From NCBI GenBank assembly GCA_022822365.1, contig JAJEBV010000040.1:230001-290839 (forward strand): a stretch of 60,839 bases of DNA, given 5' to 3'. The translations under genes were made by a program, and so were the position numbers. Positions 10,368-18,700 of this stretch are shown here, piece after piece; position 1 is the stretch's first letter, and each line of letters starts with the position of its first letter. The notes under the pieces were generated by a model, which worked only from the letters and a program-made list of their open reading frames with translations, did not search any database and was not told the origin of the DNA. The stretch comes from Thermoanaerobaculia bacterium (GTDB lineage Bacteria; Acidobacteriota; Thermoanaerobaculia; Multivoradales; Multivoraceae).

Positions 10368-10449
10368 GCGCGTCACCTCCAACCATCGGGGCAAGCAAGA
10401 ACCATTCCATGACCTCCAGACCGACCACTACCGCGAGCCGGGAGAGGAG

Positions 10450-10935
10450 TCACCGCGCATCGGCAAGCGGTCCGCTCGCGCCGCCTCCACCGCTCTCCGG
10501 GGAGGTGGGCTGGGCGGCTTCTTCCGCCACGGACGACACCTCTTCGTCCTCCTCCCGGTCTCCCTTGAAGTTCTGGTAGTACTCGACGAAGCGCGAGTAG
10601 TTCCGCCGAACGTCCCGCTCGCGGGGCGCCAGCCGCAGGGCCTGACGGTAGTAGCCCAGAGCCTCCTCGAACAGACCCAGCGCCTCGTGCGCGACCGCGA
10701 TGTTGCTCAGGATCGCCGGATGTTCCGGCTCGATCCGGCGAGCCTGCTCGAACCGGAAGAGAGCCTCGCTCCACAGGCCCCGGTCGGCCATGTCGACACC
10801 GAACTGCCACTGCTGTTTGGCCTCGGGGGCCACCTTGCGCTTCTGCGCTTCGGCGGCGCCCGGGATCGTCGCCAGGACCAGCACTCCCGCGATCAACGCC
10901 AGAACGCGCGGCCGGCGGTAAGCAGTGCGCGTCAT
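10450..10935 (-). CDS. Exported TPR-repeat protein
   Basis: A 161-aa protein with a signal peptide (LALIAGVLVLATIPGAAEAQ) and at least two tetratricopeptide repeats between residues 35 and 105 (GLWSEALFRFEQARRIEPEHP and the following LGLFEEALGYYRQALRLAP). An acidic, Gly/Ser-rich tail follows. TPRs mediate protein-protein contacts, so a periplasmic scaffold role is inferred. The ATG at 10935 is chosen over a longer frame because it starts the signal peptide and lies 6 nt after a TATACT box. It is the first gene of the large operon that ends with pur. Confidence 0.75.
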   Translation of the reverse strand: MTRTAYRRPRVLALIAGVLVLATIPGAAEAQKRKVAPEAKQQWQFGVDMADRGLWSEALFRFEQARRIEPEHPAILSNIAVAHEALGLFEEALGYYRQALRLAPRERDVRRNYSRFVEYYQNFKGDREEDEEVSSVAEEAAQPTSPESGGGGASGPLADAR

Positions 10936-10947
10936 CGAGCCAGTATA
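10936..10947 (-). promoter_or_regulatory. -10 box for the TPR-to-pur operon
   Basis: On the minus strand TATACT (10947-10942) is followed by 6 nt and the ATG at 10935, with no Shine-Dalgarno sequence. This spacing would give an essentially leaderless transcript. No good -35 hexamer is visible. The site lies in the 90-bp divergent gap shared with dprA. Confidence 0.4.
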
Positions 10948-11025
10948 GATCACGGACCTGGAATCCGTCTCTGTCTCTGAGCGCCGTTCCAGGAGAGCCG
11001 CGCGATCCGGAAGGAAGGCAGCGCG

Positions 11026-12195
11026 ATGGCAGGAGAACCGGTCCCGAACGGGAACATCCCCAGAGACGGAGACGATGTCCGACAGGCCCTCGTCGCACTG
11101 AATCTGGTTCACGCAGACCGAGGTGTCATCTGCGCCCTCGCCCAACGGCTCAACACGGCCGGGGAACTCCGGAACGACCGCTTCGCCGAGAAGGCGGCCC
11201 GCAGCCTCGAAGCGCCGCTCGACCGGGTTCGGACCATCCTGCTCGCGGCGCGCGGCCGCCTCGACGACGCCAGCGCCGAGATGGCGCGAGCAAGCGAGAA
11301 CGGCATCGAGATCGTCACCCTGGTCGATCGTGACTACCCACCGGCCCTCGCCGACCTCGGACTGCAGGCGCCTCCCGTTCTCTACGTCCGCGGCCGCTTG
11401 AGTCAGGCGCCCGGCATCTCGATCGTCGGTTCACGCAAGGCGGACGCGTACGGTCTCGAGGTGACGGCATGGTTCGCACGCCGCCTGGCCGCGGCCGGCC
11501 TGGTCGTCATCTCCGGATTCGCTCGAGGCATCGATCAGGCGGCCCACCGCAGCGCGCTGGCGGCCCGTGCCGGCACAGGCAGCACCGCTGCCGTGCTCGG
11601 CTGCGGCATCGACGTCGACTATCCCCGCAACAGCCGCCGAACCGCGGCCGAGATCGCGCGGCACGGCTGCCTGATCACCGAGTTCCCGCTCGGCCGGCAG
11701 CCTCGTCCCAACCACTTTCCCATCCGAAATCGCCTCATTGCCGCCCTCGGTTTCGCTTCGGTCGTGGTCCGCGCAGCCCGGCGCTCGGGCTCCCTGATCA
11801 CCGCCCGCCTGGCCCTCGACCTCGGTCGCGACGTCTACGCGGTTCCAGGTTCCGTCCTCTCCCGGGAGTCCGCCGGCGCCCACCTGCTGCTGCGGGATGG
11901 AGCGATTCCCGCCCTCGACCCCGACGCGATGCTCGAGACCCTGCCCACTTCGATCCTGGCCCGGCTCGAGCGGGCGTCGAAAGACACGGCCGAGCCGGCT
12001 CGATCCGCCTCCACCGGCGTATCCGAGGTCGACGACCTCCTGGGCGCCCTCAGGGAAGGCGCCCGAACCCCGGAGGAACTCGCATCCCGACTCCAGCGAC
12101 CGGTGCCCGGCGTCCTCGCCACCCTCGCCCGCCTGGAAGTCGACGGACTCGTGCGACGCTACGAGGGCGCGAACTACGCCCTGGCCTCCCGCTAG
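11026..12195 (+). CDS. dprA: DNA-processing protein DprA (Smf)
   Basis: DprA loads RecA on incoming single-stranded DNA during transformation. The 389-aa protein contains the Rossmann-like DprA core: ISIVGSRKADAYG near residue 130, VVISGFARGIDQAAHRSAL, AVLGCGIDVDYP, GCLITEFPLG and NHFPIRNRLIAAL, followed by the conserved RSGSLITARLALDLGRDVYAVPG. An N-terminal helical region and a C-terminal winged-helix-like part (LLGALREGARTPEELASRL) complete it. AAGGAAGG precedes the ATG. Its TAG stop shares bases with the TAG stop of the convergent topA. Confidence 0.92.
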   Translation: MAGEPVPNGNIPRDGDDVRQALVALNLVHADRGVICALAQRLNTAGELRNDRFAEKAARSLEAPLDRVRTILLAARGRLDDASAEMARASENGIEIVTLVDRDYPPALADLGLQAPPVLYVRGRLSQAPGISIVGSRKADAYGLEVTAWFARRLAAAGLVVISGFARGIDQAAHRSALAARAGTGSTAAVLGCGIDVDYPRNSRRTAAEIARHGCLITEFPLGRQPRPNHFPIRNRLIAALGFASVVVRAARRSGSLITARLALDLGRDVYAVPGSVLSRESAGAHLLLRDGAIPALDPDAMLETLPTSILARLERASKDTAEPARSASTGVSEVDDLLGALREGARTPEELASRLQRPVPGVLATLARLEVDGLVRRYEGANYALASR

Positions 12196-14876
12196 CGGCG
12201 CGTCGTCTTCTTCTTCGCCGCTCTCCGCTTCCGCGCCGGCCGGCGGCGGGGCGCCCTGGGGTTCTTGCCCTGGGCCACCATCTTCGCCTCGCGCGCCGCC
12301 AGGAGATCGACCGCCTCATCGAGGCCGACGTCCTGCGGATCCTTGCCCTTGGGCACCGTCGCGTTGACCTGACCATCCGTCACATAGGGACCGAAGCGCC
12401 CGGTCTTGATGGAAAGGGCCAGACCGTTCTGCGGGTGTTCACCCAGCTCCTTGAGCACCGACGACGACCCGCGGCGGCGTTTCGGCTGGCGCAGCAGCGC
12501 CAGGGCCTCGTCGAGCCCGACCGTCGCCATCTGCTCCTGGCTCTCGAGGCTGCGGCTCTCCTTGCCGCAACGGACGTAGGCGCCGTACCTTCCGTCCTGG
12601 ACCGTCACGACCTCATCGCTCTCGGGATGACGGCCGAGCTCGCGCGGGAAGGACAGCAGCAGGAGCGCTTCGTCGAGGGTGAGACTCGTCCGATCCATCG
12701 ACGGCCACAGGCTGGCCATCTTCGGCTTCGCTCCGCTCTTCCTTCCCCGCGTGGCCGGCTGAGCGTCGCCCAACTGGACGTAGTCGCCGTAGCGCCCCGT
12801 CTTCACGTAGACCGGTTCGCCGGTCTCTGGGTGGTGGCCGAGCGGACCCTTCCCTTCGGCCGCGCTCTCGAGCAGGGAAAGCGCCTTCTCCACCGTCATC
12901 TCGTCCGGCGGCAGGTTCTCCTCCAGCGAGACCCGCTCCCCGTCGTCGCCGGCCTGGACGTACGGACCGTAGCGGCCGACCCGAACGGCCACTTCCCGGC
13001 CCTCGCCGTCCTCTCCCAGCAGCAGCGAGCACACCGCGCGGGCGTCGATCTCGTCTACGCCCTCGCCGACCAGCGACTGCAGGCCCTTGCGGCCGGCGCC
13101 TCCCGGCCCCGGCTCGCGACCGAAGTAGAAGTTCCGCAGCCACGGCCTGGCCTCCCGCTCTCCGCCGGCGATCGCGTCCAAATCGCTCTCCATTCGCGCC
13201 GTGAAGTCCAGGTCGACCAGATCCCCCAGATGCTCCTCCAGGAGCCGGGTCACGGCGAAGGCGAGGAAGGTCGGCACCAGGGCCGACCCCTTCTTCCAGA
13301 CGTAACCCCGGTCCACGATCGTCTGCAGGATGGCGGCGTACGTCGACGGCCGGCCCACGCCCTGTTTCTCCAGCTCGCGAACGAGACTGGCCTCGGTGTA
13401 GCGCGCGGGCGGCTGCGTGGTGTGGCCGTTCGGCTCGGCGCTCGCCACTTCGACCCTCTCGCCCTGGCTCAGCTTCGGCAGGAACCGCTCCTCGTCCTCC
13501 GCCCGGGTCCGGGGATCGTCGCTGCCCTCGACGTAGACCCGCAGGAAACCGGCGAAGCGCAGCACCCGGCCGGACGCGTTCAGCCGGACCTCGCCGGCCC
13601 CCGGGGTCGACGTGTCCAGCCTGACCGACGTGCTGGTGCCCCTGGCGTCCTTCATTTGGGACGCCAGCGTCCGTTTCCAGATCAACTCGTAGAGGCGCAG
13701 CGAGTCCAGGTCGAGGGCTCCGCGCAACTGGTTCGGCGTGCGGAAGCTGGTGCCGGCAGGCCGGATCGCCTCGTGCGCCTCCTGGGCGTTCGCTCGCCGG
13801 GCGTAGACCCGGGCCTTGTCCGGCAGGTACTCCGCGCCGTAGAGATCGGCGACCTGCCGCCTCGCGGCGGAGATGGCCTGCCCGGAGAGCGCGGTCGAGT
13901 CCGTGCGCATGTAGGTGATGTAACCGTTCTCGTACAGCCCCTGGGCCACCCTCATCGTGCGCTGGGCCGTGTACCGGAGCTTGCGCGCCGCCTCCTGCTG
14001 GAGGGTCGACGTGATGAAGGGAGCGTAGGGGCGGCGGGTGAACGGCTGCTCCTTCACCTCGGCCACCACCGGGCGGGTCGAGGGCAACTCCGCGCCCAGG
14101 GTCTCCGCCTCCGCCTGCAGCAGGAGGTGGGCCTTGCTCTTCAGCTTGCCCGTCGTCCGGTCGAAGTCCCGGCCGCGGGCCACCGCCCTGCCGCCGACCG
14201 CCGACACCCGCGCGGGGAAGCGCCGGGCTTGCCCGTCCTCCGTCTCGAGTTCCACGTCGACGGTCCAGTAGCCGGCCGGCACGAAGGCCATCCGTTCGCG
14301 TTCCCGCGCGACCACGATCCGCGTGGCGACCGACTGGACGCGGCCCGCGGACAGGCGCGGCTGGACCTTCTTCCACAACACCGGGGAGACCTCATAGCCG
14401 TAGAGCCGGTCCAGCACCCGGCGCGCCTCCTGGGCGTCGACCAGGCGGCGGTCGATGTCACGGGTCTCGCCGAGCGCCGCCTCAACCGCCGATTTGGTGA
14501 TCTCGTGGAAGACCATCCGGCGCACCGGCACCTTGGGCCGGAGCACCTCCTTCAGATGCCACGCGATCGCCTCCCCTTCGCGGTCCTCATCCGTCGCGAG
14601 GACGAGTTCGTCGGCGTTCCTGAGCGCCTTTCGGAGCTTGGTGATCTGCTCCTTCTTTTCGCGAGGGATCACGTAGAGCGGATCGAATCCGCCTTCGATG
14701 TCGACGCCGAGGCGGGCCCACGGGCGGCCGCGGTACTTCTGCGGCACCTCGGCGGCGGTCCGGGGCAGGTCCCGGATGTGTCCGATCGACGACTCCACCC
14801 GGTAGCCGGGCCCGAGGTAGCGCTCGATCGTCCGGGCCTTGGCCGGCGACTCGACGATGACGAGGGAGTTGCTCAT
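12192..14876 (-). CDS. topA: DNA topoisomerase I (type IA)
   Basis: An 894-aa type IA topoisomerase that relaxes negative supercoils. The Toprim domain starts SLVIVESPAKARTIERYLG; the active-site Tyr lies in YITYMRTDSTAL. Classical C-terminal zinc fingers are absent. Instead there are four repeats with a GRYGPYV core (for example VAVRVGRYGPYVQAGDDG, VKTGRYGDYVQLGD, VQDGRYGAYVRCG, IKTGRFGPYVTDG) and a Lys/Arg-rich tail (RRPARKRRAAKKKTTRR). It lies between dprA and trmFO as in Bacillus but on the opposite strand, and its stop codon overlaps that of dprA. Confidence 0.95.
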   Translation of the reverse strand: MSNSLVIVESPAKARTIERYLGPGYRVESSIGHIRDLPRTAAEVPQKYRGRPWARLGVDIEGGFDPLYVIPREKKEQITKLRKALRNADELVLATDEDREGEAIAWHLKEVLRPKVPVRRMVFHEITKSAVEAALGETRDIDRRLVDAQEARRVLDRLYGYEVSPVLWKKVQPRLSAGRVQSVATRIVVARERERMAFVPAGYWTVDVELETEDGQARRFPARVSAVGGRAVARGRDFDRTTGKLKSKAHLLLQAEAETLGAELPSTRPVVAEVKEQPFTRRPYAPFITSTLQQEAARKLRYTAQRTMRVAQGLYENGYITYMRTDSTALSGQAISAARRQVADLYGAEYLPDKARVYARRANAQEAHEAIRPAGTSFRTPNQLRGALDLDSLRLYELIWKRTLASQMKDARGTSTSVRLDTSTPGAGEVRLNASGRVLRFAGFLRVYVEGSDDPRTRAEDEERFLPKLSQGERVEVASAEPNGHTTQPPARYTEASLVRELEKQGVGRPSTYAAILQTIVDRGYVWKKGSALVPTFLAFAVTRLLEEHLGDLVDLDFTARMESDLDAIAGGEREARPWLRNFYFGREPGPGGAGRKGLQSLVGEGVDEIDARAVCSLLLGEDGEGREVAVRVGRYGPYVQAGDDGERVSLEENLPPDEMTVEKALSLLESAAEGKGPLGHHPETGEPVYVKTGRYGDYVQLGDAQPATRGRKSGAKPKMASLWPSMDRTSLTLDEALLLLSFPRELGRHPESDEVVTVQDGRYGAYVRCGKESRSLESQEQMATVGLDEALALLRQPKRRRGSSSVLKELGEHPQNGLALSIKTGRFGPYVTDGQVNATVPKGKDPQDVGLDEAVDLLAAREAKMVAQGKNPRAPRRRPARKRRAAKKKTTRR

Positions 14877-14885
14877 ACGCGCGGG

Positions 14886-14935
14886 ACCATAGTAGAGCCG
14901 TGAACCTTGTCAAGCGGGCCGGGCCTTGCCATGAT
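14886..14935. promoter_or_regulatory. Back-to-back topA / trmFO promoters with overlapping -35 elements
   Basis: For topA (minus strand) TTGACA (14913-14908), a 16-bp spacer and TATGGT (14891-14886) lie just before the start codon. For trmFO (plus strand) TTGTCA (14907-14912), a 17-bp spacer and CATGAT (14930-14935) lie 6 nt before the ATG at 14942. The two -35 hexamers overlap on opposite strands, so the promoters probably compete. Assignment is by consensus only. Confidence 0.5.
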
Positions 14936-14941
14936 GCCGCA

Positions 14942-16339
14942 ATGACCGCGCCCGTCGTAGTCGTTGGCGGCGGTCTCGCCGGTAGCGAGTGCGCGTTTCA
15001 GCTGGCCTCCCGGGGCCGGGCGGTGCTCTTGTACGAGATGCGGCCGCGGCGATCGACGCCGGCCCATGCGAGCGCCGACCTCGCCGAACTCGTGTGCTCG
15101 AACTCGCTGCGCAGCGACGACCCGCACCATGCCGCCGGCCTGTTGAAGAGGGAGATGGAGTACTTCGGCTCCCTGATCATCGCCGCGGCCCGCAGGAATG
15201 CCGTTCCCGCCGGCGGGGCGCTGGCGGTGGACCGGACACGCTTCGCTGCCGACGTCACGGCCGCGGTCGAATCGCAGCCGTTGATCGAACTGCGGCGCGA
15301 GGAATTGACGGCCCTGCCCGAAGCGGAAGCGGGCGGCGACTGCGTCATCGCCACCGGACCCCTGACGTCGGAAGCCCTGACCCGGGAAATCGAGAACCTG
15401 ATCAGTGCGGACCATCTCTACTTCTATGACGCGATCGCGCCCATCGTTACCGGAGAAAGCCTCGACCACGACCGTTTGTTCCGGGCCTCGCGCTACGGCA
15501 AGGGAGGCGACGACTACCTGAACTGCCCGCTCAGCGAGGAAGAGTACCGGCGCTTTCGCCGCGCCCTGCTCGAGGCGGAGCAGATCGAGCTGCGCGAGTT
15601 CGAACGGCCGCTGTTCTTCGAAGGCTGCCTGCCGATCGAGGAGCTCGCCCGCCGTGGCGAGGACACCATGCGCTTCGGACCGATGAAGCCGGTAGGCCTC
15701 CGGGCGCCGGACGGCACGCGCCCCCACGCCGTGGTCCAGCTTCGCCAGGAAGACCTCGCCCGCAGCCAGTACAACCTGGTCGGCTTCCAGTCCCGGATGA
15801 CGTGGCCCGAGCAGCGCCGCGTGCTCCGCACCCTGCCGGGACTCGAATCCGCCCGCTTCGTCCGCCACGGCCAGGTCCATCGCAACACCTTCATCAACGC
15901 CCCCCTCCACCTCGATCGCTGGTACCGCTTCGCCGGGCGATCCAACCTGCGGCTGGCCGGCCAGATGACCGGCGTCGAGGGCTACCTCGAATCGGCCGCC
16001 ACCGGTCTCGCCATCGCCCTGTACCTCATGCTCCAGGACGGAGACCGGCAGCCGTCTCCGCTTCCTGACACGACCGCCCTCGGCGCCCTGGCCCGACACC
16101 TCACCGAGTCGAACCCGAAGCGCTACCAGCCCACGAACATCAACTACGGCCTGCTCGAGCCCCTCCCCGGACGCGTGCGGAAACGCGAGCGGCGCGCCGC
16201 CTACGCCGACCGGGCGCACCAGGCGCTCGCGGCCTGGGCCGGTAACATGGGGATCGCGGGAGCGCCTTCGTGGGAACCACCATCGACCATGCCGAGCCAG
16301 GAAGACGAGCCGAGCGGCGCGGTGCGCTCGCCCGCTTGA
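14942..16339 (+). CDS. trmFO: Methylenetetrahydrofolate-tRNA-(uracil-54-C5)-methyltransferase
   Basis: TrmFO makes m5U54 in the tRNA T-loop from methylene-THF with FAD. The 465-aa protein begins VVVVGGGLAGSECAFQLA (dinucleotide-binding fold), followed by CSNSLRSDDPHHAAGLLKRE, a family signature. Further blocks are GGDDYLNCPLSEEEY, FFEGCLPIEELARRGEDTM and GQMTGVEGYLESAATGL. The ATG at 14942 is preferred over an upstream frame start because it begins the FAD motif and follows a promoter-like box by 6 nt. The xerC frame overlaps its 3' end. Confidence 0.95.
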   Translation: MTAPVVVVGGGLAGSECAFQLASRGRAVLLYEMRPRRSTPAHASADLAELVCSNSLRSDDPHHAAGLLKREMEYFGSLIIAAARRNAVPAGGALAVDRTRFAADVTAAVESQPLIELRREELTALPEAEAGGDCVIATGPLTSEALTREIENLISADHLYFYDAIAPIVTGESLDHDRLFRASRYGKGGDDYLNCPLSEEEYRRFRRALLEAEQIELREFERPLFFEGCLPIEELARRGEDTMRFGPMKPVGLRAPDGTRPHAVVQLRQEDLARSQYNLVGFQSRMTWPEQRRVLRTLPGLESARFVRHGQVHRNTFINAPLHLDRWYRFAGRSNLRLAGQMTGVEGYLESAATGLAIALYLMLQDGDRQPSPLPDTTALGALARHLTESNPKRYQPTNINYGLLEPLPGRVRKRERRAAYADRAHQALAAWAGNMGIAGAPSWEPPSTMPSQEDEPSGAVRSPA

Positions 16340-17247
16340 TCCCGGACTTCCTGGAATACCTGGAACTGGAGCGGAATTGCTCCGAACACACAGTGCGGGC
16401 GTACGGCCGGGATCTCGCGGCCTTCGCCGAGTTCCGAACCGCCAGCGGCAGCAACGACCAGAACCTTCATGACATCGACTCACTGCTGGTCCGGTCCTTC
16501 GTGGCCTCTCTCAACCAGCGTCGACTGGCCCGGCGCACCCAGGGCCGCCACCTCTCGGCCCTGCGCGGCCTGTTCCGCTACGCCTGCCTGATGGGCCGGA
16601 TGCAGTCGAACCCGGCCGAGTCGGTGCCCACGCCGAAGGTCGAGAAGACCCTGCCGCGCCACCTGCGTCCGGGCGAGATCGAGGCCCTGCTCGAGGCTCC
16701 CGCCGGCCGCGAGGGACCGCTCGGCCTGCGGGACCGCTCGCTGCTCGAACTGCTCTACGCCTCGGGGCTCCGGGTCGGCGAACTGGTCGCATTGAACTGG
16801 CGCGACATCGACCTCGGAGCCAGAGTGCTCCGCGTGGTCGGCAAGGGAGACCGCGAACGGATGACCCCCTTCGGCGAGCCAGCGGAGAAGGCGCTCCGCC
16901 AGTGGCTCGACGCCTGGGAGGACGTGTTCCGGCGTCGGGACAGCGACGAGGAACAGCACCTGGAACCGGTCTTCCTGAACCGCGACGGTGGCCGACTCTC
17001 GGCACGGTCGGTGCGGCGTATCATCGACCGCTACGTCGAGGAGACCGCACAGGCGGCGGGGGCTCATCCGCACGCCCTGCGCCACAGCTTCGCGACCCAC
17101 CTGCTCGAATCGGGCGCCGACCTGCGTTCGATCCAGGAGCTCCTCGGCCATGCTTCGCTCTCGACCACCCAGCGCTACACGCACGTGGATACCGGTCGCC
17201 TGCTCAAGGTCTACCGGGAAAGCCATCCCAGGGCGAAGGGCGCCTGA
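16270..17247 (+). CDS. xerC: Tyrosine recombinase XerC-like (chromosome dimer resolution)
   Basis: A 325-aa tyrosine recombinase. It has the N-terminal SAM-like core-binding domain (LELERNCSEHTVRAYGRDL) and the catalytic domain with Arg in ASGLRVGELVAL, HALRHSF (H-x-x-R), LLGHASL and the nucleophile Tyr in STTQRYTHV. Position after trmFO matches codV/xerC in Bacillus, which supports a housekeeping Xer role over an integrase. GTG 16270 overlaps trmFO by 70 bp; a TTG at 16336 overlapping the trmFO stop as TTGA is an alternative that would remove an unconserved leader. Confidence 0.9.
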   Translation: MGTTIDHAEPGRRAERRGALARLIPDFLEYLELERNCSEHTVRAYGRDLAAFAEFRTASGSNDQNLHDIDSLLVRSFVASLNQRRLARRTQGRHLSALRGLFRYACLMGRMQSNPAESVPTPKVEKTLPRHLRPGEIEALLEAPAGREGPLGLRDRSLLELLYASGLRVGELVALNWRDIDLGARVLRVVGKGDRERMTPFGEPAEKALRQWLDAWEDVFRRRDSDEEQHLEPVFLNRDGGRLSARSVRRIIDRYVEETAQAAGAHPHALRHSFATHLLESGADLRSIQELLGHASLSTTQRYTHVDTGRLLKVYRESHPRAKGA

Positions 17248-17282
17248 GCTCCTTCCTCACAGTTCAAGAAGAGGATCCTCGA

Positions 17283-18101
17283 ATGAAACTCCCTGCCGCC
17301 CGCCGGGCGATCTCATCCCTGTTTGCGATGGTCGCGCTCCTGACCGTCTCCGGCGCCGCCATCGCCCAGGACGACCTGCGCGGCTTCCAGCTCGTCGGCG
17401 ACTACCAGCTCTTCCTGCAGGGCCAGGAGGCGCCTGACGCCCAGCTCTACCTCTCCCGCACCGCGGGCGCCTTCCTCGTCGTAGCCGACGGCCTGCCGTC
17501 CCCGGTGCTGCTGAGCGCCCGCAACCAGATGACCCGCAAGGTGCAACTGCTCAAGATCTCCCCCGCCGGCGAGGACACGCTCGACCTGTTGCCCGGCGCC
17601 CTGTTCGGTCCTCCGATGCCCTTCCGGCCCATTCCGAAGGGGCTCGAGTTCGCCGTGGACGGCGTCCTGGCCCAGCTCCGGCAGCGACCCTCGTGGGCCG
17701 GCGAGGCGACGCTCACGGACCTCTACTCCCACGAGCCGGGCTATCGCCGCGACGCCAGGTCCTACGAGAGCGATCCCGCCGCGGTGGCCGAGGTCGCCGC
17801 GCTCGGCACCGGCGTCGAGGTCCGCGTCGTGTTCGGGTCCTGGTGCCACGTCTGCGAGCGGTTCATGCCGCGCGGCCTGAAGGTTCACGAGGAACTCGAG
17901 GACTCGCCCGTGCGCTTCACCTACTACGGCCTCGGGGACGACAACCCCTGGGGCGACGCCGAGGTGGACCGTCTCGAAGTCAAGGAACTCCCGACGGCGA
18001 TCGTCTACCGGGACGGCGAGGAGATCGGCCGTTTCGTCGGCGGCCCCGGCTGGACCAGCCCCGAAGAGTCCCTGCTCAACATTCTTCGAGAGAATCCGTA
18101 G
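17283..18101 (+). CDS. Exported thioredoxin-fold protein
   Basis: A 272-aa protein with a signal peptide (SSLFAMVALLTVSGAAIAQ), an N-terminal beta-rich segment of unknown type, and a C-terminal thioredoxin-like domain. The redox motif is SWCHVCERFMP (C-H-V-C), followed by a late cis-Pro-like KELPTAIVYRDGEEIGRFVG. It probably acts on thiols in the periplasm; partner and direction are unknown. It lies between xerC and hslV, where other bacteria usually have nothing, so it is an insertion into a conserved block. An upstream in-frame extension inside xerC is rejected in favour of the signal-peptide start. Confidence 0.75.
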   Translation: MKLPAARRAISSLFAMVALLTVSGAAIAQDDLRGFQLVGDYQLFLQGQEAPDAQLYLSRTAGAFLVVADGLPSPVLLSARNQMTRKVQLLKISPAGEDTLDLLPGALFGPPMPFRPIPKGLEFAVDGVLAQLRQRPSWAGEATLTDLYSHEPGYRRDARSYESDPAAVAEVAALGTGVEVRVVFGSWCHVCERFMPRGLKVHEELEDSPVRFTYYGLGDDNPWGDAEVDRLEVKELPTAIVYRDGEEIGRFVGGPGWTSPEESLLNILRENP

Positions 18102-18151
18102 ACGGGCTGCGACCGCCCCGCGACGGGAAGCCCGAAGAGCCCCAGTAAACA

Positions 18152-18700
18152 ATGACGACGATCCTGCTCGTGCGCCGCGGCGACACGACATGCATGGCCA
18201 GCGACGGCCAGGTCACCAACGGCGCCGCGAACACGGTGGTCAAGGCCAGGGCCCGCAAGGTCCAGCGCGCCGCCAAGGGGCGGGTTCTGGTCGGTTTCGC
18301 GGGCGGGGGCGCGGACGCTCTTGCCCTCTTCTCGCGGTTCGAGGCGAAGCTCGACGAGTACCAGGGCAACTTCGAGCGCGCCGTGGTCGAACTCGCGATG
18401 GACTGGAGGACGGATCGCGCCCTGCGACGGCTCGAGGCCCAGATGATCGTGACCGACGGCCGCAAGAGCTTTCTGGCGATGGGCAACGGCGACCTGCTGG
18501 AACCGGACAGCGACATGCCGCTGGCGATCGGCTCGGGCGGGAACTACGCGCTGGCGGCGGCTCGCGCGCTGCTCGAGCACACCGAACTCGACGCGGAACA
18601 GATCGCGCTCGAGGCGATGCGGCTCACCGCGGATCTCTGCATCTACACGAACGACGAGATCACCGTCGAGCGTCTCGAAGCCGGCGGGGACGGCGCATGA
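18152..18700 (+). CDS. hslV: ATP-dependent protease subunit HslV (ClpQ)
   Basis: HslV is the proteasome-like peptidase of the HslUV complex. The 182-aa product starts MTTILLVRRGDTTCMASDGQ, placing the catalytic Thr at position 2 after Met removal. Other matches are DWRTDRALRRLEAQMIV, IGSGGNYALAAARALLEHTEL and ICIYTND-like CIYTNDEITVE. The Gly-Asn-Thr loop is extended by one residue (NGAANTVVKA). It overlaps hslU as ATGA, so the two subunits are translationally coupled. Confidence 0.95.
   Translation: MTTILLVRRGDTTCMASDGQVTNGAANTVVKARARKVQRAAKGRVLVGFAGGGADALALFSRFEAKLDEYQGNFERAVVELAMDWRTDRALRRLEAQMIVTDGRKSFLAMGNGDLLEPDSDMPLAIGSGGNYALAAARALLEHTELDAEQIALEAMRLTADLCIYTNDEITVERLEAGGDGA

Noticed and set aside
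11469..14903. A 1,144-codon plus-strand open frame opposite topA
   Set aside because: Pro/Arg-rich translation with no family resemblance; topA on the other strand has every expected motif.
14873..16483. A 536-codon minus-strand open frame opposite trmFO
   Set aside because: Shadow frame; trmFO is unambiguous and the translation has no recognisable domain.
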